Assembly (NCBI GenBank): GCA_030141605.1
Contig: JAQGDQ010000223.1
Location: forward strand, 283,204-347,203
Reading direction: 5' to 3'
Length of the DNA stretch: 64,000 nt
Source: Tubiluchus corallicola
Taxonomy: Eukaryota > Priapulida > Priapulimorpha > Priapulimorphida > Tubiluchidae
Positions within the stretch are counted from its first letter, which is position 1, and every line of letters begins with the position of its first letter. Of this stretch, positions 1 to 11,883 are shown piece after piece. Below the pieces are notes generated by a model. It did no database searches and had not been told where the DNA came from. It saw only the letters and a program-made list of their open reading frames with translations. The position numbers and the translations under genes were made by a program.

Positions 1-194
1 CAGACTTCTGTAACTCGAGTTGACAACAGCTGTCAATTCTGAAGCAGCTGACTCATTCTTGTAATTGATGTTCTGGACTGGATGTGGCAGGGTGGCGTAT
101 GCAGGACTGATGCGATCTGGATGAGTGATTGTGTAATGAAAGCCATCTTGTGAAGCTATTAGAACACGGTCATCTTTATTTTGGTTAACCATCT
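1..194 (-). CDS. Unidentified protein, partial exon running off the window
   Basis: On the minus strand 64 codons are open from an ATG at 192 to the window edge. The peptide begins MVNQNKDDRVLIASQDGFHY and contains THPDRISPAYATLPHP. It is mixed and polar with no simple repeat, unlike the AT-rich sequence around it. An in-frame stop lies just upstream, and a TTTAG acceptor-like site immediately precedes the ATG, so this is either a first coding exon or an internal exon. No domain is recognised. It is not the missing C-terminus of the aldo-keto reductase, because the sequence does not fit that family. Confidence 0.5.
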
Positions 195-2750
195 CTAAAT
201 GTTTCCTTCTGATAGTATTCTATAAGTATATGGTTAGACTAAACCTTTATAAAGACAATAGATACAGTTTGTGTTATCTTTCAAGATCTAGCTACATCAA
301 GTTGATTTCAGGTATGTTTGTCAGTTTAATTTTAAGTTTGTTTTTTTAATTAGTAACTTTAACGTTTCTTCTAATTCAGCTTTTTAATGTAACTTTTTTA
401 TGAATGTTGCATATTTTGCTTTAATAACAGCGACCTGTAATTCTACTGGTGTATCTCTCTGTACAGCTGATGAACTCCGCGAGGGACGAAAGCTTCAGCA
501 GAAAAATAAAGAATTTATTGAGACTTAATGAGCATTCTGACTTCTTCTATGAATATGGCAAGTCTCAGAAGAGCACTATCCTATTTTCAGGCTAATGCTT
601 CTAAAATGATTATTGCCCCTTCTTTCCTTGACATGCTAGAAATTTGTGTTTTCTTGTTTTTATTGAGTACTTCACATCGCTGGTACATTTGATGTATAGT
701 AGTAGATCTGTAATTTTGCAAGTATATTAAAATTTTAACGCTACGGACTGTTTTTCTGTTGAGGGAGAGGCAATACATATTGGTGCTCATCTAACAAATC
801 TTCGCCTAATCAGTGTTTTATCTCAAATAATTATCGTAAGAAACTTGTTACGGTCCTGCTACGTCCGTCAGTTTTATTCCCTGCGTTAGCTAGATACAAC
901 GCACCAACTTGCATACAAATCCACAGTTAATCCTACGAATGATAATCTTTTATTATTAAAAAAACATTAACAGGAATGTAACAAGAAATGAAAACGACAT
1001 TTTACAGAAAGTTAAATTGCAAGTTTTGCAAGAATTAACATTATTAATTTGTCAAATCAGTGACTAATGAGATGTCACGAACATTATTAATTGATTATGA
1101 TATGGTTTTCTAAACTTCGACTATCATAATTAATAATTACTGTATACTAACATAACAACGCTGAAGTTAAATACATTTTAGAACACAAATCTTTTTGAGG
1201 ATGGACGCAACTGATCAAACTATACAAACACTAAGTCATATAGATAATTTGGGAAAGACATTTTTCAAGCAATTCTAAACGTAAACCTGCACACAGACAG
1301 CGTTATTAGTCACTTCACAAAATCAATGTATTACATATATTTAAAATAAACACGAACTAAATAAGACTATAGGTAACAGACACTAATCATTTATTAAGAA
1401 TTACGCTAGCACAAAAAATTCTGTTATGCATAACTGAAAATCAAGATTTTAACTTGCAAATATGTTACTGTACAGTGCAAAATAATGTTTAAAATGGGAA
1501 GGAAACACAGGCAATACAGACTTTATAACCTATCACACAAAACGCGAATTATTTTCTTTGATAACATTCAAAGTAATCTACGTAAAATTTTAAAAACTAA
1601 ACGTGAGCTGTTACAATAACTGTTTGTATATACTACGTGCACCACATTGTGAAACGAGCAAATATGATTTCACACTTTACGCTTGATGAGTTACCAGATG
1701 ATTGTTAAGGGTGATTACTTTTCTCATCATTCTTTTTCAACGTCATTTGTTGTCCTTCAAAAAAGCAAAAAGCAGCTTACATGAGTTTTAAACAATGGCG
1801 ATTTAGCACACATATGAATAGGTAAAGACAGCTCCAAGTAAGGGGGTACGTACAACAAACTGCAGTAGAATTTTTTCTTCAGCTTCTGTTAGAATGTAGT
1901 CATAAGTGCCCACAATGTTGGTACTTTTGAGATACATCTATAAATCCTGGCGCCTACTGGGGCAGAAATCAGTTACATCTCCTAAACCATCGGGCCCAGG
2001 TAAAAGTATGTATTTACTGATTTGTTGATGCACGTGAGACCACGTTCTAACAGAATCTGAAGAAAAAAATTCTATTGAAGTTCGTTCTAGGTTGTTTGTT
2101 ATCTTTACCCCCTTAATAATCTTACAGAACAGAACCTGTCAAACCACCAACACAATACTGGCACTCAAGGTGCAAAAATTTCAGTACTTAATAGATCCAG
2201 CTACACAGTACCATTTGGCTTATATAATAAACATGAACTACCTAGTACTTTTACTTTTCACTTTTTACAAAGTAAATTAAAAGTCAAATATATTCAAAAA
2301 ATTTTCAGGCGATAATGAACGCTGCAAGTTTCAATTCACGAAAAGCTGAGGAAGAGAAACAAGTAGAATTATTTGCATATTTCTCAGTTTTGTGTTGCAC
2401 TCGTAAGTACAAACGTCTATCTTACCTTTTACGAGAAAAGAAACGAACGCCATTTTCCATCATAGAGATGACCCGCATATCAGAGACAGACAAGTGGAAG
2501 TCAAAAATCTAAAATAAAGGAAATTGTTTACACTAATAAACTTAGTTTTTTATTGACTTGGTCTGTTTGTGTCAAATTGTTATGCTTGTCTGTGTGTCTG
2601 TATGTTTGTTTCATTGACCAGTTGATTAGATGGGGTCAACCAGTGATCTTCGATTTCTTTGTTAGTCTATCGTCTAGTAAAAGAATTAGCTGTTTATTGG
2701 ATTTGCATGCTTACTTTTTTGCCAGATGCACCTCAGTCAGGCAAAATTGT
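195..2750. other. Intergenic AT-rich sequence
   Basis: No supported gene. Short open frames here (for example at 2092 and 2315 plus) lack family resemblance or clear splice context. The only structured item is the hammerhead-like segment at 429-494. Confidence 0.5.
429..494 (+). ncRNA. Degenerate hammerhead-like motif
   Basis: CTGATGA at 467-473 is followed 14 bases later by GAAA (488-491), the spacing of a hammerhead core. CTGTA (435-439) can pair with TACAG (462-466) as stem I, AGC (429-431) with GCT (492-494) as a short stem III, and CTC with GAG as stem II. The expected UH cleavage dinucleotide is replaced by GAC and the first stem II pair is A:C, so it is probably inactive. Such motifs are known at the ends of Penelope-like elements; linking this copy to one is inference. 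Confidence 0.3.
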
Positions 2751-3125
2751 AAGAAAGCAAGTTTTGTTAAAATTTTGAACCATAAAATGTTGAAAAACGT
2801 GTCTCCAAACGTTTCTACTACAGCGTTCAGTCATCTTCAGTGATTGATTACAAAAACAAACAACGAGTTTTATAGGCAGAGCTTACAGTACAAAAATTAT
2901 TCTCTAATTATGTATTTACAAAAAAGCAAAAATGTAATGAATTACATTTATTTCTTGTAAACACATAATTAGTGAATAATTTCTGTACTGTAGACTAGTC
3001 GTTTGTTTGTGTAACCAGTCAATGAAGATGACTGCAGGCTGCAATCGAAACGTTTGGAGACATATTTTTAAAAAAAATTTAACTCAAAGTTTCAATAAAA
3101 GATTTTATCTTTTTATAATGCTGTG
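2751..3125. mobile_element. Foldback element with hammerhead-like cores
   Basis: Two arms (about 2751-2920 and 2957-3120) are inverted copies at roughly 80% identity by eye. The centre is itself a palindrome (AAATGTAAT, GA, ATTACATTT), so the unit could fold to its tip as one hairpin of about 370 bp. Each arm holds a GAAGATGAC...GAAACGTTTGGAGACA block, minus at about 2800-2842 and plus at 3022-3063. The outer sequence recurs in the element at 42605-42812. No protein is encoded. Confidence 0.75.
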
Positions 3126-3897
3126 AGTACCAGTTTAAATTGCAAGAATATGCAGCAAGCTGCATGAGGGGAAGCTAGCTGACCGAATTGAGAGCATCCT
3201 AATAGGCTAAACCATTGACCATTGATTTTGAGCTCTTGATTTGTTGTGGTATTGCTATGGTAGCGACGTTAATCCTATAGGTTTTTTCAAACTGTAAAAA
3301 GTATTCAATAGCTTCAAATTTCTCGTGCAAAAGGGGAAGAAAATTTATAAATCTTATAAATCTGGAAGTTTTAAAGGCGAAGAAAAAGGAATTTTAAAGT
3401 ATATCCCAAAAAGCTTATCAGACAAAGTAATATCACATAACTTTACGTTTACTTGTCTGAAAGACTTGCGTAATTGGAAAAGAAAATTCTCAGTAATTTA
3501 AAATGTCCACCATCCCAGTGTGCACCACTTGGTCATCGAAAAAGTATTATTTATTAAATAAATATATCGAAATATCACCAAAAACATCAGTGATCTTATT
3601 GACAATATAAAGAAATTTAAACTTTTGCTCAATTAGCAAAGTGTCACGAATGCTCAGATTGTTTTTTCAAACGTTACAGATTATTACTTAAACTTGTTTC
3701 AAACGGCTTACCATCAATATTGCTACACCTAAGGGTCATCGCCGTAATTTAAATTTGTAAGTTTTGTACGGCGTTACTGCTAACGCAAGCTCTGTATGGA
3801 TTAAGACAGTGTGTAAGCGATACAAAATTTCAGGACGAGCTTTTCAACCTTATTTGTTAAGTGTTTTCTTGTCTTTTAAGATTTTTCCAAAATTATT
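3126..3897. other. Intergenic sequence, nothing recognised
   Basis: AT-rich, with no supported exon or repeat. Confidence 0.5.
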
Positions 3898-3905
3898 GGT
3901 CTTGT

Positions 3906-4188
3906 CAGTGCCGGATTTAGGCTCAGTGAGGCTGTAAGCTATTTAAAGCCCCGAGGCCATCTTTTCCAAAATTACAGGTCCCAGAAAACTTTAATGTATG
4001 TAATATGTTTTTTAATTATTTAATAGCAACGTGAACAATACAAATTATTCTATGACTAAAATGTTGCTTAATTATTTCTTACTTATAAAAGTGAGTATAA
4101 AACCCAATCTGGAATCTTCTTGAGGCTCCACGCAGATTGTGAAGCCCTAAGCTGTAGCTTATTTAGCTTATACCTAAATCCTGCATTG
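3906..4188. mobile_element. hAT-type MITE with intact 8-bp target duplication
   Basis: The ends are CAGTGCCGGATTTAGG and, inverted, CAATGCAGGATTTAGG. The 8-bp direct repeat GGTCTTGT flanks both sides exactly (3898-3905 and 4189-4196). An 8-bp duplication and CA...TG ends are typical of hAT transposons. At 283 bp it has no coding capacity and is non-autonomous. The perfect duplication suggests a fairly young insertion. Confidence 0.9.
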
Positions 4189-4196
4189 GGTCTTGT

Positions 4197-4830
4197 CCAG
4201 AATGTTCTCATACATAGTGCCATTAATCATCCAAACCCATTTTAAAGAGGACATGTAAAATTCTAATATCTAAAAAATGGCAATACAGATTCATACAGCA
4301 ATTAGTCCATAAAATACTACACAATATCACTACATTACCTGCTACATGTTGCTAGTATGGTAAAAAACAAGACGGCCACAGTAATATGTTATGTATGTGT
4401 GTGCACAGCAGTGCGGCAAAATTCTCATATTTATAAAACTGTGACATATATCCCACATTGCGAATTAAATAAAAATGGTTAAAATGCAAACACATATTGT
4501 GTTTTATCAGCTTAATCGAGGTAACTCGCACGTGAAGCAACATGAATAGCTGGGGGTACTTGTCTACGAATTTAAGCGACACCGCGCCTGGTTAGTAGAT
4601 GGAAGGCGTTTACTGGTCCTCTAGCATACAATAGGCTACTGCTATCATTTACTATAATCCAGCGCAGTTATTTTTGTACGATGGAGGGGTCATACATTCG
4701 ATTGGAGCTAAAACTTATCTAGAAAAGGCTAGTCAGTGATAGCGAATTAGATTGCTGCTTGCTAACAACCATGTACATCAGATTTAGACATTCTAACAAA
4801 CTACCAACAACTTGAGCAACTGCAGACCAG
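4197..4830. other. Intergenic sequence, nothing recognised
   Basis: The short minus frame at 4352-4582 has no family resemblance. Confidence 0.4.
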
Positions 4831-4920
4831 CCGATTTAGACTAGTGCTAACTATGTTAGATACTGCGGTGGGTCCTGCTGTTGCCCTGCCTAGCGCGTGG
4901 CATTTAAGGTAAAAGTGGGG
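4831..4920 (+). mobile_element. tRNA-derived SINE, internally deleted copy
   Basis: The 5' part resembles the tRNA-like head at 8461. After a deletion that removes box B it resumes with the same body (GCCCTGCCTAGCGCGTGG, then GTAAAAGTGGG) as the copy at 8459-8610. A (TTG)n tract starts about 110 bases downstream after AATAAAG. Confidence 0.65.
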
Positions 4921-5029
4921 AAAGAATAGTCTCGTTTATGTAGTTGTAGTATTGTTATTTACAGTAGGCAAAAAGTTCTTTGAGCTTTTGTTAACTATTT
5001 ATCTAAAAGCCGACTTTTAATAAAGACTG

Positions 5030-5045
5030 TTGTTGTTGTTGTTGC

Positions 5046-5082
<37 letters not shown>

Positions 5083-5385
5083 ATTATTATTATTACTATT
5101 GCTTTTACTATTGCTATTGCTGTTGCTGTTGCTGTTACTGCTACTGCTACTGCTACTGCTACTGCTACTGCTACTGCTACTGCTACTGCTACTGCTACTG
5201 CTACTGCTACTGCTACTGCTACTGCTACTGCTACTGCTACAGTTACAGTTACTGTTACTGTTACTGTTACTGTTACTGTTACTGTTACTGTTACTGTTAC
5301 TGTTACTGTTACTGTTACTGTTACTGTTACTGTTACTGTTACTGTTATATTACTATTACTATTATTATTACTAATATTATTCTTA

Positions 5386-5422
<37 letters not shown>

Positions 5423-5425
5423 ACT
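5030..5425. repeat. Compound microsatellite: TTG, CTACTG, CTGTTA, TTA
   Basis: Successive blocks are (TTG)n, interrupted TTA/CTATTG, a clean (CTACTG)n run from about 5136 to 5240, (CTGTTA)n to about 5350, then (TTA)n. Long open frames on both strands here (poly-Leu, Val-Thr/Val-Ala) only reflect the repeat period and are not genes. Confidence 0.95.
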
Positions 5426-5508
5426 GCGTCATTCACCATTGGGAATCTAGCTGCTGTCACTCATTCAGTTTTTACATATATAACTGCTCGTGAGAGAAAT
5501 TGCATTAC

Positions 5509-5592
5509 CTCAAAATTTTCTTGTATCCGCGAAGGTGTCACGCTTTTTGGAATGACAGCCAATCCTCTTTGGATCTGCCATCGAAGACACAC
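5509..5592 (-). CDS. Aldo-keto reductase exon, NADPH-binding IPKS segment
   Basis: 28 codons in phase 0, [20 protein letters not shown] followed by [13 protein letters not shown] is the AKR motif whose Lys and Ser bind the 2'-phosphate of NADPH, and the Arg of SRIQEN is the usual cofactor contact. The acceptor is TTTTTTTAG and the donor GAG|GTAATG. The exon after it, normally starting with a VFDF-like strand, was not located. Confidence 0.9.
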
Positions 5593-6485
5593 CTAAAAAA
5601 ACTCAATCTTAGTCAGCATTCTCAAGCACTGCAAGAATAAAGAAAATTAATGAAAAAATCCCACAAATTTCCCTCACTTCCTAATTATGGGATTTTTTTT
5701 CGTTAATTATGAGGTATGTATTCCAAGCAAAGCGTCCAGTATTAGCAATACACAAATAACTAAAATGACTTGTAAAACTTCTAAACATTACCACTGAAGA
5801 ACTACACTGGCGAAACTTGTACAATTACTGCATTATAAACACAGTAACAATCATACTTTTCCTTCTACCGTACTGATCGTACTGGCAGTATTGATGTTAC
5901 TGGAACAAACGAATTTTTGTATTAAAAAATATAAGAAAATATCAAATCAATAAAATTTAAAGAGACTTTTGTTCTTGCTTCTAGTTACGTTTTATGTAAC
6001 TTAATGGTGAATTGTGAACAAAATTTGAAACTAAAAGAAGCTATGAAACACTGGAGGAAGTTTTTCTGGATGCTTTTCACGCACCCTAAGAACTGAAGTT
6101 CCGCCTTGGGTTGCCGGCACCCCACGAAAGGAATGCTTTAATATTTAAACATAGAGATGCATTTTTGTCTTGCCCTCTTTGCACGTTGTCGCTATTCAAG
6201 TTTTCGTCCTTCAGCCCCTAACCATTTTCCTCCAAGTGTCAACTCTAGTGGAAGCTTTCAAATCTGGTAGCCATACAAATGCACCGGCTGGTAGCCATTA
6301 AAGTGCATACAAATGCAACTATACAAACTGCAAATATCTTTCACTGGCTTTCAAGATTCGTTTTCTCCTTGCAGCGCCAGGATACTGAGGAAGCAAACAA
6401 TGGCAAAACTTTCTAAAAATCGCATTGATTATTGAACTTTACAGTCCTTACTACATGTAAAACCTGAGGTTCTTAATGTTATTAC

Positions 6486-6570
6486 CTGAGCAGGAGATTT
6501 TTCATATTTACTGGCAATGGATTTTACTAAAGGATTTCTCAAAACTGAAATTGGTACTTCATTAGTAGGC
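6486..6570 (-). CDS. Aldo-keto reductase exon, helix before the last barrel strands
   Basis: One base plus 28 codons: PTNEVPISVLRNPLVKSIAS then KYEKSPAQ. It matches the AKR stretch in which LL-DP-I-AIA-KH-K-AQ precedes the IPKS exon. The acceptor is GCATTTTAG and the donor CAG|GTAATA. The starting phase (1 base) fits the phase-2 end of the exon at 7593. Confidence 0.88.
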
Positions 6571-7407
6571 CTAAAATGCAAAGAAATAAACAATTAATAG
6601 TTATACAGACATAATTAAACTTACTGTTTTAGATCAGCCCTAAAAGCTGTACCTGCGACTGAATTTCTAACCAAAAACAAGTAATTTAGGTTTACCCGCA
6701 GTATAGTTTTCTTAAAAGCTTTCCACCAAAAGAAATGCTGGCAGTGCTAGAAAATAGGGTAGAAAAATGAAATGACGTTGATGACCTTTGGCCTTTTTTA
6801 TTAGCTATCCAATCCAAATTTTGTAACTTTTGTAAAATCTGCTTTGAAATAACACTGTGCTGCATTTCACGTCTTTGCTTTTTTACTAGAAAACCTTAAC
6901 AGCAGAAAATTAGCAAAAGGGTGGATAACAATAAATAACATGTAAAACGGAACATTCTGTCTTGGCGTTGGTTGCTGGGGACACGAAACCAAAGCTGGGA
7001 CTAACCTGTTGCATCTGCAATCTTTATTTTTGTACTTAGCTCGTGTATAGCTTATTACTGTGCAATAGCTTACACTATTCTTGTTTATTAGCTTTATATA
7101 CCTCCTTTACCTCGGCCCAGATTCACGTATCATGCTTTCTGGGTACACGCTTTCTGCGTACGAACGATTTACGCATTTACTGCATTAGTAGTGGTAGTAG
7201 TAGCGGAGGTACTGCTGATACTGCTGTTGGTGCTGGTGGTGGCAACAGCAGTGGCAATGATGACGAGATGACAAAAACCTTGGGCTTCAACCTAGATAGT
7301 TTTTATGTTTTCATAATATTTGTGTATGCATTGTATCATGCTTACAGCCCACAGGTAATAATAAAGGTAACACAGTAATAGTCTGCTTTATCACTTAACC
7401 GTCTTTA

Positions 7408-7588
7408 CAAGTGATAAACCACGTGGAATGCGTATGCGTTATGTGGAAGCGGATAAACAAAATCGGTTTATTTTGTTTTCAGTGCACCCGTTTATCAGAT
7501 CGCGTTATGCGTTATTTTATTCCGGGGCTATTCCGCAGGTGGATAACGCATAACTCATACGCATTCTGGATGTTAGGTAAACGCCACT
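7408..7588 (+). mobile_element. TTA-duplicating MITE, copy 1, inside an AKR intron
   Basis: 181 bp flanked by TTA on both sides (7405-7407 and 7589-7591). The right end GGTAAACGCCACT and the internal GCTATTCCGCAGGTGGATAA are shared with the copies at 46359 and 59124; the left end has diverged. A 3-bp TWA duplication suggests PIF/Harbinger-related MITEs (inference). The right end abuts the splice donor of the exon at 7593-7708. Confidence 0.85.
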
Positions 7589-7592
7589 TTAC

Positions 7593-7708
7593 TCGCACTC
7601 TGCAGGCCGACCCGGAGCACCAAGAGAAGCATACGCAACAACGCATATGTCTCGTTCCTTGCAGAAATCTATCAGCTGTTGTTCTTGTAAATATGGGTGG
7701 CATTCTAC
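7593..7708 (-). CDS. Aldo-keto reductase exon, VECHPYL segment
   Basis: 116 bases: VECHPYLQEQQLIDFCKERD, then ICVVAYASLGAPGRPAECE with the last codon split. VECHPYLQ and the AY-SLGAPGRP stretch are diagnostic of AKRs. The usual AYSPLGS reads AYASLGA here, so a Ser that often contacts the cofactor is Ala. The acceptor is TTTCTTGCAG. The donor GCGA|GTAAAG lies directly against the MITE at 7408-7588. Confidence 0.92.
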
Positions 7709-8298
7709 CTGCAAGAAATGCACAGAAATTAATTAGAAATTGATTTTAATTCAGACGAAATCTTGAGTGAAAGTGCATGGATATAGTTTGCTGTAGAGGC
7801 TAAGAAGTTTACTAATGCCCGTTGCCACAGACAAATCATTCATGTTAGTATTCATGCATATTACAAAGAAGAGTCTACCGAATTAAACAGATATTACTTG
7901 ACTCTTATAAAGAAAAGTTTAAAAGCAAGGCAGCAGTCTGCCCAATGTGCACTGGATTCCTTACGACGTGTAATTACATCAAACTGCAAAGTCATATAAT
8001 TTCTAAATTAGATGACAACAATCGGTTTATACCAAGAGAAGAGAGGCAAAAAAACTGATATGGAGAAAAGCTAAAAAAGAAAAGAAACTTCACGAGCGGA
8101 TACTTAAAAGAAAGGAAAGATCAAACAGGTGGAGAATAACTGAAAAGTAAGAAATGAAATCGAAATCAAGAGAAAGAAAATAATCTTGTAACATGGATTT
8201 GAAAGAGAAAAACAATGACCGGAAACACTGAAAATTCCTTCAAATAGGGAATGAATAATAACAAAAAAAATAAATCAAAACTATTACAAATACCATGC
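7709..8298 (-). other. Probable GC-AG intron of the AKR gene
   Basis: The exon ending AAACCAGCAGTTAACCAG is followed by GCATGG, not GT. Phase 0 on both sides and the invariant AVNQ|VECH junction force this boundary. The nearest GT, five bases further, would break the frame. The 3' end is a normal TTTCTTGCAG. Confidence 0.75.
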
Positions 8299-8415
8299 CT
8301 GGTTAACTGCTGGTTTGATGTTACAGTTGTCTAACAGTTGCTCCAGCTGGCTAATGTTGAAATTTGTAACACCAATGGATTTTGCTAAACCAAGATCCAC
8401 GCACTTCTCCATTCC
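8299..8415 (-). CDS. Aldo-keto reductase exon, GVTNF segment
   Basis: 39 codons in phase 0: [20 protein letters not shown], then [27 protein letters not shown] and KPAVNQ are AKR signatures; the Asn of TNF and the Gln of VNQ surround the nicotinamide. The acceptor is CTCATTGACAG. Confidence 0.93.
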
Positions 8416-8458
8416 CTGTCAATGAGAGAAATGCTTATAAAACACAAGAACAGATGGG

Positions 8459-8610
8459 CCCCCGACTGTTTAGTCTAGTGGTAACGCATCCACTGTGCGT
8501 CTGAGAGGTTATTAGTTCGATACAGCGGGCCGGGTAATACCAAAGACTTTAAAAATGGTACCTGCTCTTGCCCTGCCTGGCGCGTGGTATTTAGGGTAAA
8601 AGTGGGCGAA
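8459..8610 (+). mobile_element. tRNA-derived SINE, full-length copy
   Basis: Pol III box A TAGTCTAGTGG (8471-8481) and box B AGTTCGATAC (8514-8523) lie in a tRNA-like head. The body has CAAAGACTTTAAAAATGGTA and TTGCCCTGCCTGGCGCGTGG. Head and body both recur inverted at 50838-50975, and the body at 4831-4920. It lies in an AKR intron in the opposite orientation. Confidence 0.85.
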
Positions 8611-11540
<2,930 letters not shown>

Positions 11541-11814
11541 AAATCCTGTTGTTTGGGAAATCGTATTTCTAGAGAATTAAGGAAAAAACTTACACGAACT
11601 CATGTGCTAATTTTTACTATATTTTGGTCAATCAAGATTTAACTCGTGACAGCGGGACTGCTTGGCAAAACATCCTAACAACAATTTAACATTTTCTCAT
11701 ACACGCTGTCACACACTTATCGTGGCTAACAGGTCAACTGAGCTCAGGCTGGTTAAAGAACCGCCATTAGCTGTCAGCTTCCTTTGCTTTATTGTTATTT
11801 TACGACTTACGTAC

Positions 11815-11883
11815 CTTCCACCCATCAAGATAAGAAGGTCTTTTGGGAATATTAGCTTCTTCTTCTTCGTCTTCGTCAACTTC
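11815..11883 (-). CDS. Aldo-keto reductase exon, acidic loop before the helix to GVTNF
   Basis: 23 codons in phase 0: EVDEDEEEEANIPKRPSYLD then GWK. It occupies the AKR loop that ends (D/E)TWKAMEK; here YLDGWK joins GMEKCVDLG of the next exon. The acceptor is TTTTATTTTCAG and the donor AAG|GTACGT. A run of eight acidic residues (DEDEEEE with flanking E) is unusual for this loop. Confidence 0.8.

Noticed and set aside
1-194. C-terminal exon of the AKR
   Set aside because: The peptide does not resemble the AKR C-terminal loop; treated as a separate gene.
5030-5432. Long poly-Leu and Val-Thr/Val-Ala open frames
   Set aside because: They are trinucleotide/hexanucleotide repeats read in frame; all phases are open.
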